DNA from: Deltaproteobacteria bacterium
GTDB taxonomy: Bacteria > Bdellovibrionota > UBA1018 > UBA923
Length of the DNA stretch: 8,230 nt
Assembly (NCBI GenBank): GCA_016194725.1
Contig: JACQAW010000016.1
Location: 1-8,230, forward strand
Direction of reading: 5' to 3'
The notes below the pieces were generated by a model, which saw only the letters and a program-made list of their open reading frames with translations, was not told the DNA's origin and did not search any database. Of this stretch, positions 6,117 through 8,230 are shown piece by piece; the stretch's first letter is position 1; every line of letters starts with the position of its first letter. The translations under genes and the position numbers were made by a program.

Positions 6117-6216
6117 GGGGCAGTGGGGCAGCGGGCAGCTGAAAGAATTGGCGAGCAAGTCTCTCTACTGCCTCATGCCCCCTTGTCTCCCTGACTGCCT
6201 CTGTGCCCCTTCGCCC
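6117..6216. repeat. GGCAG-type degenerate repeats forming a long hairpin
   Basis: On the left, GGGGCAG, TGGGGCAG and CGGGCAG follow one another (6117-6138). On the right, two near-identical copies of CTGCCTC..TGCCCC occur (6168-6181 and 6195-6209), followed by another CGCCCC. The first left copy pairs with 6168-6181 over 14 base pairs with one bulged base (G6123) and one G-T pair, leaving a 36-base loop. It can instead pair with 6195-6209 using a 2-base internal loop. There is no T run after the stem, so it is not a standard intrinsic terminator. It may be a dispersed intergenic repeat (REP-like), a transcript-end stabiliser or a remnant of a small mobile element. Confidence 0.55.
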
Positions 6217-6249
6217 CAAACGCCTCCAAACCATTGCCACTAGCCCTCA

Positions 6250-6279
6250 TTGACAATGGGCTCCAGCGCCCGCTAGGGT
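6250..6279 (+). promoter_or_regulatory. Candidate promoter for the lipase gene
   Basis: A perfect -35 hexamer TTGACA (6250-6255) is followed after 18 bp by a poor -10 (TAGGGT, 6274-6279, three of six matches). The transcript would start near 6285, leaving a leader of about 12 bases that contains AGGGGGA (6287-6293) just before the lipase ATG. The strong -35 with weak -10 makes this a moderate call. Confidence 0.4.
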
Positions 6280-6297
6280 TTTCGATAGGGGGACAAA

Positions 6298-7137
6298 ATG
6301 CGTTGTGCTATTTTTACGCGCGTCTGCGCGCTGCTTGTTTTATTTTCATTGGCGTTCGTCGGGCCAGTTGCATTTGCCGGGGAGCGCCTGCCCATCGTGT
6401 TTGCGCACGGTATCGGCGTACCTGCCATACTTTACGAACGCGTGGTTCCCCTGAAAAAAGTTTTTGAGAAGCTGGGCTTTGAGCTCTTTGTCGCGCACAC
6501 GCCCATTACCGGCACCTTGGATGAGCGCTCTGAAGTTTTGCGCGATGAAATCACGCGCCTGGTTCCCAGCGGAAAATTTCATCTGGTCGGGCACAGCATG
6601 GGTGGTCTGGACGCCCGCCTGGTGGTGAGCCGCTTTCCCGAAATCGCGGCACGCTGTGCCTCGGTGACGACGCTAAGCACGCCACATCACGGCAGCGCAG
6701 TGGCCGATTTCGTCATCGACCATCTCGACGAACTGGGTGCACGCTCGGCGCTGGCGCACCGGGCTCTGGAGCTGTTTGGCGGCCAGCTGCAGGCCGTGCG
6801 CGATCTGACGACGTGTGAAATCGAGTCTCGCTTCAACACGCGGGCGGGTGACGTGCCGGGCATCGCTTACTTCAGCATGGGGTTCTACATTCCCGAACCC
6901 ATCGAGCGCCACTCGCTGGTGCCTCTGCTGTGGGCCGTCCATCATATTCTGGAAGACGTGGGCCAGCCGCATAATGACGGTTTCGTGAGCGTCGAGTCGG
7001 CGGCGTGGGGCGAGTCGCTGGGTGTTTTTCCGGCCGACCACTGGTCTGAAACCGCGCCGATTCCGTTTATCGGGGGCAAGACCTACCGAGAGATCTCCCA
7101 GCGTCTGGTGAGCAACCTCGTCGAACGCTTCGAATAG
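6298..7137 (+). CDS. Secreted lipase, alpha/beta hydrolase (Pseudomonas-type)
   Basis: The 279-aa precursor starts with a signal peptide (Arg2/Arg8, hydrophobic 9-26, cleavage likely after A-F-A at 25-27). The mature part is an alpha/beta-hydrolase of the bacterial true-lipase type: oxyanion-hole motif F-A-H-G-I-G (35-40), nucleophile elbow G-H-S-M-G-G with Ser100 (98-103), S-T-P-H-H-G (127-132), acid Asp227 in H-N-D-G-F-V (225-230), and His248 in A-D-H-W (246-249). It would hydrolyse triacylglycerols or related esters after export. Cys120 and Cys173 could form the calcium-region disulfide seen in Pseudomonas lipases; this pairing is inference. Family I lipases often need a foldase (Lif) next door; none lies within the window, and the following gene does not look like one. 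The ATG has AGGGGGA 4 bases upstream. A candidate promoter lies directly in front, so it is probably expressed apart from the PCS-like gene. Confidence 0.9.
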   Translation: MRCAIFTRVCALLVLFSLAFVGPVAFAGERLPIVFAHGIGVPAILYERVVPLKKVFEKLGFELFVAHTPITGTLDERSEVLRDEITRLVPSGKFHLVGHSMGGLDARLVVSRFPEIAARCASVTTLSTPHHGSAVADFVIDHLDELGARSALAHRALELFGGQLQAVRDLTTCEIESRFNTRAGDVPGIAYFSMGFYIPEPIERHSLVPLLWAVHHILEDVGQPHNDGFVSVESAAWGESLGVFPADHWSETAPIPFIGGKTYREISQRLVSNLVERFE

Positions 7138-7201
7138 GAAAGTATTGCCCAGGCCCGGTCCGATCGCTCAACCGTTTGCGCGTCCACGTCGATGCAATAA
7201 C

Positions 7202-7207
7202 GAGGAG
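7202..7207 (+). promoter_or_regulatory. Shine-Dalgarno that fixes the GTG start
   Basis: GAGGAG lies 6 bases before GTG 7214. It is among the best ribosome binding sites in the window and supports this start over the later in-frame ATG codons (7322 and 7385), which lack one. Confidence 0.65.
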
Positions 7208-7213
7208 TATCGA

Positions 7214-8230
7214 GTGACCACCAAAAGCACTACGTTCACCATCTGGATCGTCGAGGCGCCCGAGGCTCCGAACGAGGCGCTGCGGCTTGCCCTGGAAACG
7301 GGTACCGCGGCTCGCGCGCCGATGGCGAATTCGAGTGTTCGCTATTTCTCGAATGCCGAGCTGACCAAGCCCTTGCGTTTTGCCATGTTGCCCGATCTGC
7401 TTATTTTTTGTTCGGAATGGCGCGGCCCCAGCTGCGAGCAGTTCGTCAAGACGGCCGGCAGCCCGCCCGTCTGGGTCGACCTGATCTATCAGACGTCCAG
7501 GTCCCTGCAGCTTTTTCGCGCCGACTGCCAGACCAAGGGAGTCGTGGGCAGCTCGATGGAGCTGAGCGCCAAGCAGCTCGACTGGACGCTTTGCCTGCTC
7601 GATACCTATCGCAACGACTTTGGCAGCCTGCTCAACTGCGTGGCCAATCGGGACATGTCGACGCCCACGATTTACTCTTCGCGCCTGGCGCAGCCCCATG
7701 ACATCGGCGTGCGCATCGACTATCTGGCAAAAAAAATCGGAGGCGCCCCGGCGCTGCACTGGTACACGGTGGTTTCGTCCCTGGCCACGCTTGCTCTCGA
7801 CATTCTGGGCGAGCTCAAGCTGCCCACGACGCCGGCGTTGCCCTTCTATGCCACGGAACTTGTCGACAAGCAGTGGCTGGTCGTTTTTCAGATTCCGGTC
7901 GGAAAAAAACAGCAGGCCAAAGCCAGCGTGGTGCTGGCCAAATTTCGCGAAGAGTCGGCCTGGCGTGCCGGGCTGGCCTACACGTTCCTGACGCGCGAAT
8001 GCGGGGCGCTGGTGGCCACGTTTGCCGAGAATGTCATTGAGCTTGGAGTTATTTTCAATCCTGCCGAGGTTTTCGGCGCCAGGCTGGTTGATCCGCAGCA
8101 GCAGTTTCGCGAGGCTTTCGTGGTGCGCAAGCGTGCGACTGCCGCCAGCTTCAATCCGCAAAACTGCCGTTACTCGCCCTTTCCAGAGCGCATGCGTCAC
8201 AAAGAGATGAATACGGCTTTGCCACAAAAC
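7214..8230 (+). CDS. Unknown protein with receiver-like N-terminus, GTG start, runs off the edge
   Basis: The frame opens at GTG 7214, with a strong Shine-Dalgarno GAGGAG (7202-7207) 6 bases before, and stays open for 339 codons to the window edge without a stop. ATG-only gene calling would miss its start. Residues 8-130 follow the layout of a response-regulator receiver: beta strand T-I-W-I-V-E (9-14), helix E-A-L-R-L-A-L-E (21-28), then P-D-L-L-I-F-C-S-E-W-R-G (60-71), where the phosphorylated Asp would sit at Cys66, P-P-V-W-V-D-L (84-90), and a final helix near 117-135. Lack of the Asp and of the acidic pair suggests a pseudo-receiver that is not phosphorylated; this fold is inferred from pattern only. 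Residues 140-339 are not recognised. They alternate helices and strands, with no transmembrane segment or catalytic motif. It lies 76 bp after the lipase on the same strand, and could be co-transcribed. Confidence 0.75.
   Translation, partial: MTTKSTTFTIWIVEAPEAPNEALRLALETGTAARAPMANSSVRYFSNAELTKPLRFAMLPDLLIFCSEWRGPSCEQFVKTAGSPPVWVDLIYQTSRSLQLFRADCQTKGVVGSSMELSAKQLDWTLCLLDTYRNDFGSLLNCVANRDMSTPTIYSSRLAQPHDIGVRIDYLAKKIGGAPALHWYTVVSSLATLALDILGELKLPTTPALPFYATELVDKQWLVVFQIPVGKKQQAKASVVLAKFREESAWRAGLAYTFLTRECGALVATFAENVIELGVIFNPAEVFGARLVDPQQQFREAFVVRKRATAASFNPQNCRYSPFPERMRHKEMNTALPQN

Larger units (their letters stand above)
6108..6297. other. Non-coding gap between the PCS-like and lipase genes
   Basis: No open frame with a ribosome binding site was seen. 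The left two thirds carry repeated GGCAG-type elements in inverted orientation (6117-6216). The right third carries a TTGACA -35 box and the lipase ribosome binding site. The G/C-skewed repeat part differs in composition from the flanking genes. Confidence 0.6.

Noticed and set aside
5403..6158. Minus-strand open frame of 251 codons
   Set aside because: It is antisense to the phytochelatin-synthase-like gene, has no Shine-Dalgarno or domain pattern, and is explained by codon composition.
6117..6216. CRISPR array or intrinsic terminator
   Set aside because: The repeats are degenerate, short and inverted without regular spacers, so not CRISPR. The hairpins lack a following T run, so not a standard terminator.
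7067..8227. Minus-strand open frame of 386 codons
   Set aside because: It is antisense to the lipase end and the GTG gene, has no Shine-Dalgarno, and its translation is Arg/Gly/Gln-rich without domain patterns, as expected for an antisense shadow of GC-rich coding DNA.

Overview
The window is an 8.2-kb stretch of compact bacterial chromosome, GC-rich by eye. Genes have Shine-Dalgarno starts, sit a few bases to about 200 bases apart, and often overlap end to end. Sec-type signal peptides, a periplasmic-type phytochelatin-synthase-like enzyme, a Pseudomonas-type lipase and an atypical 2-Cys thiol peroxidase suggest a Gram-negative, proteobacteria-like (possibly delta- or Bdellovibrio-like) host. 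This placement is inference. There is no rRNA, tRNA, CRISPR array, transposase or phage gene.

Layout: (1) 1-168 is non-coding and opens with an intrinsic terminator. (2) tpx (thiol peroxidase, +) is followed by a convergent unknown gene on the minus strand whose product has one C-terminal membrane segment; their 3' ends overlap. That gene is head-to-head with an M50 site-2-type membrane metalloprotease carrying CBS-like repeats (+). (3) The protease ends tail-to-tail, overlapping, with a minus-strand two-gene operon: a DUF47/PhoU-like regulator followed, through a TGATG overlap, by a PiT-type phosphate permease. Divergent from it is a PAP2-family membrane phosphatase (+). (4) A plus-strand pair coupled by TAATG follows: a Urate_ox_N (PuuD-type) membrane protein lacking the cytochrome c tail, and an exported phytochelatin-synthase-like cysteine enzyme. 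(5) A 190-bp gap holds repeated GGCAG-type elements that fold into a hairpin, and a likely promoter. (6) An exported lipase and then a GTG-started gene that runs off the right edge complete the window. The product of the last gene looks like a degenerate response-regulator receiver fused to an unrecognised region.

Functionally, the centre is a phosphate module: the DUF47 protein with PiT handles phosphate uptake, and the neighbouring PAP2 enzyme could release phosphate from lipid phosphates. The left side combines peroxide defence with regulated intramembrane proteolysis. The right side is envelope-directed: a membrane protein of redox-related ancestry, a secreted thiol-peptide enzyme and a lipase. 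The least explained items are the PuuD-like/phytochelatin-synthase-like pair, the small membrane protein opposite the M50 protease, and the truncated pseudo-receiver protein.
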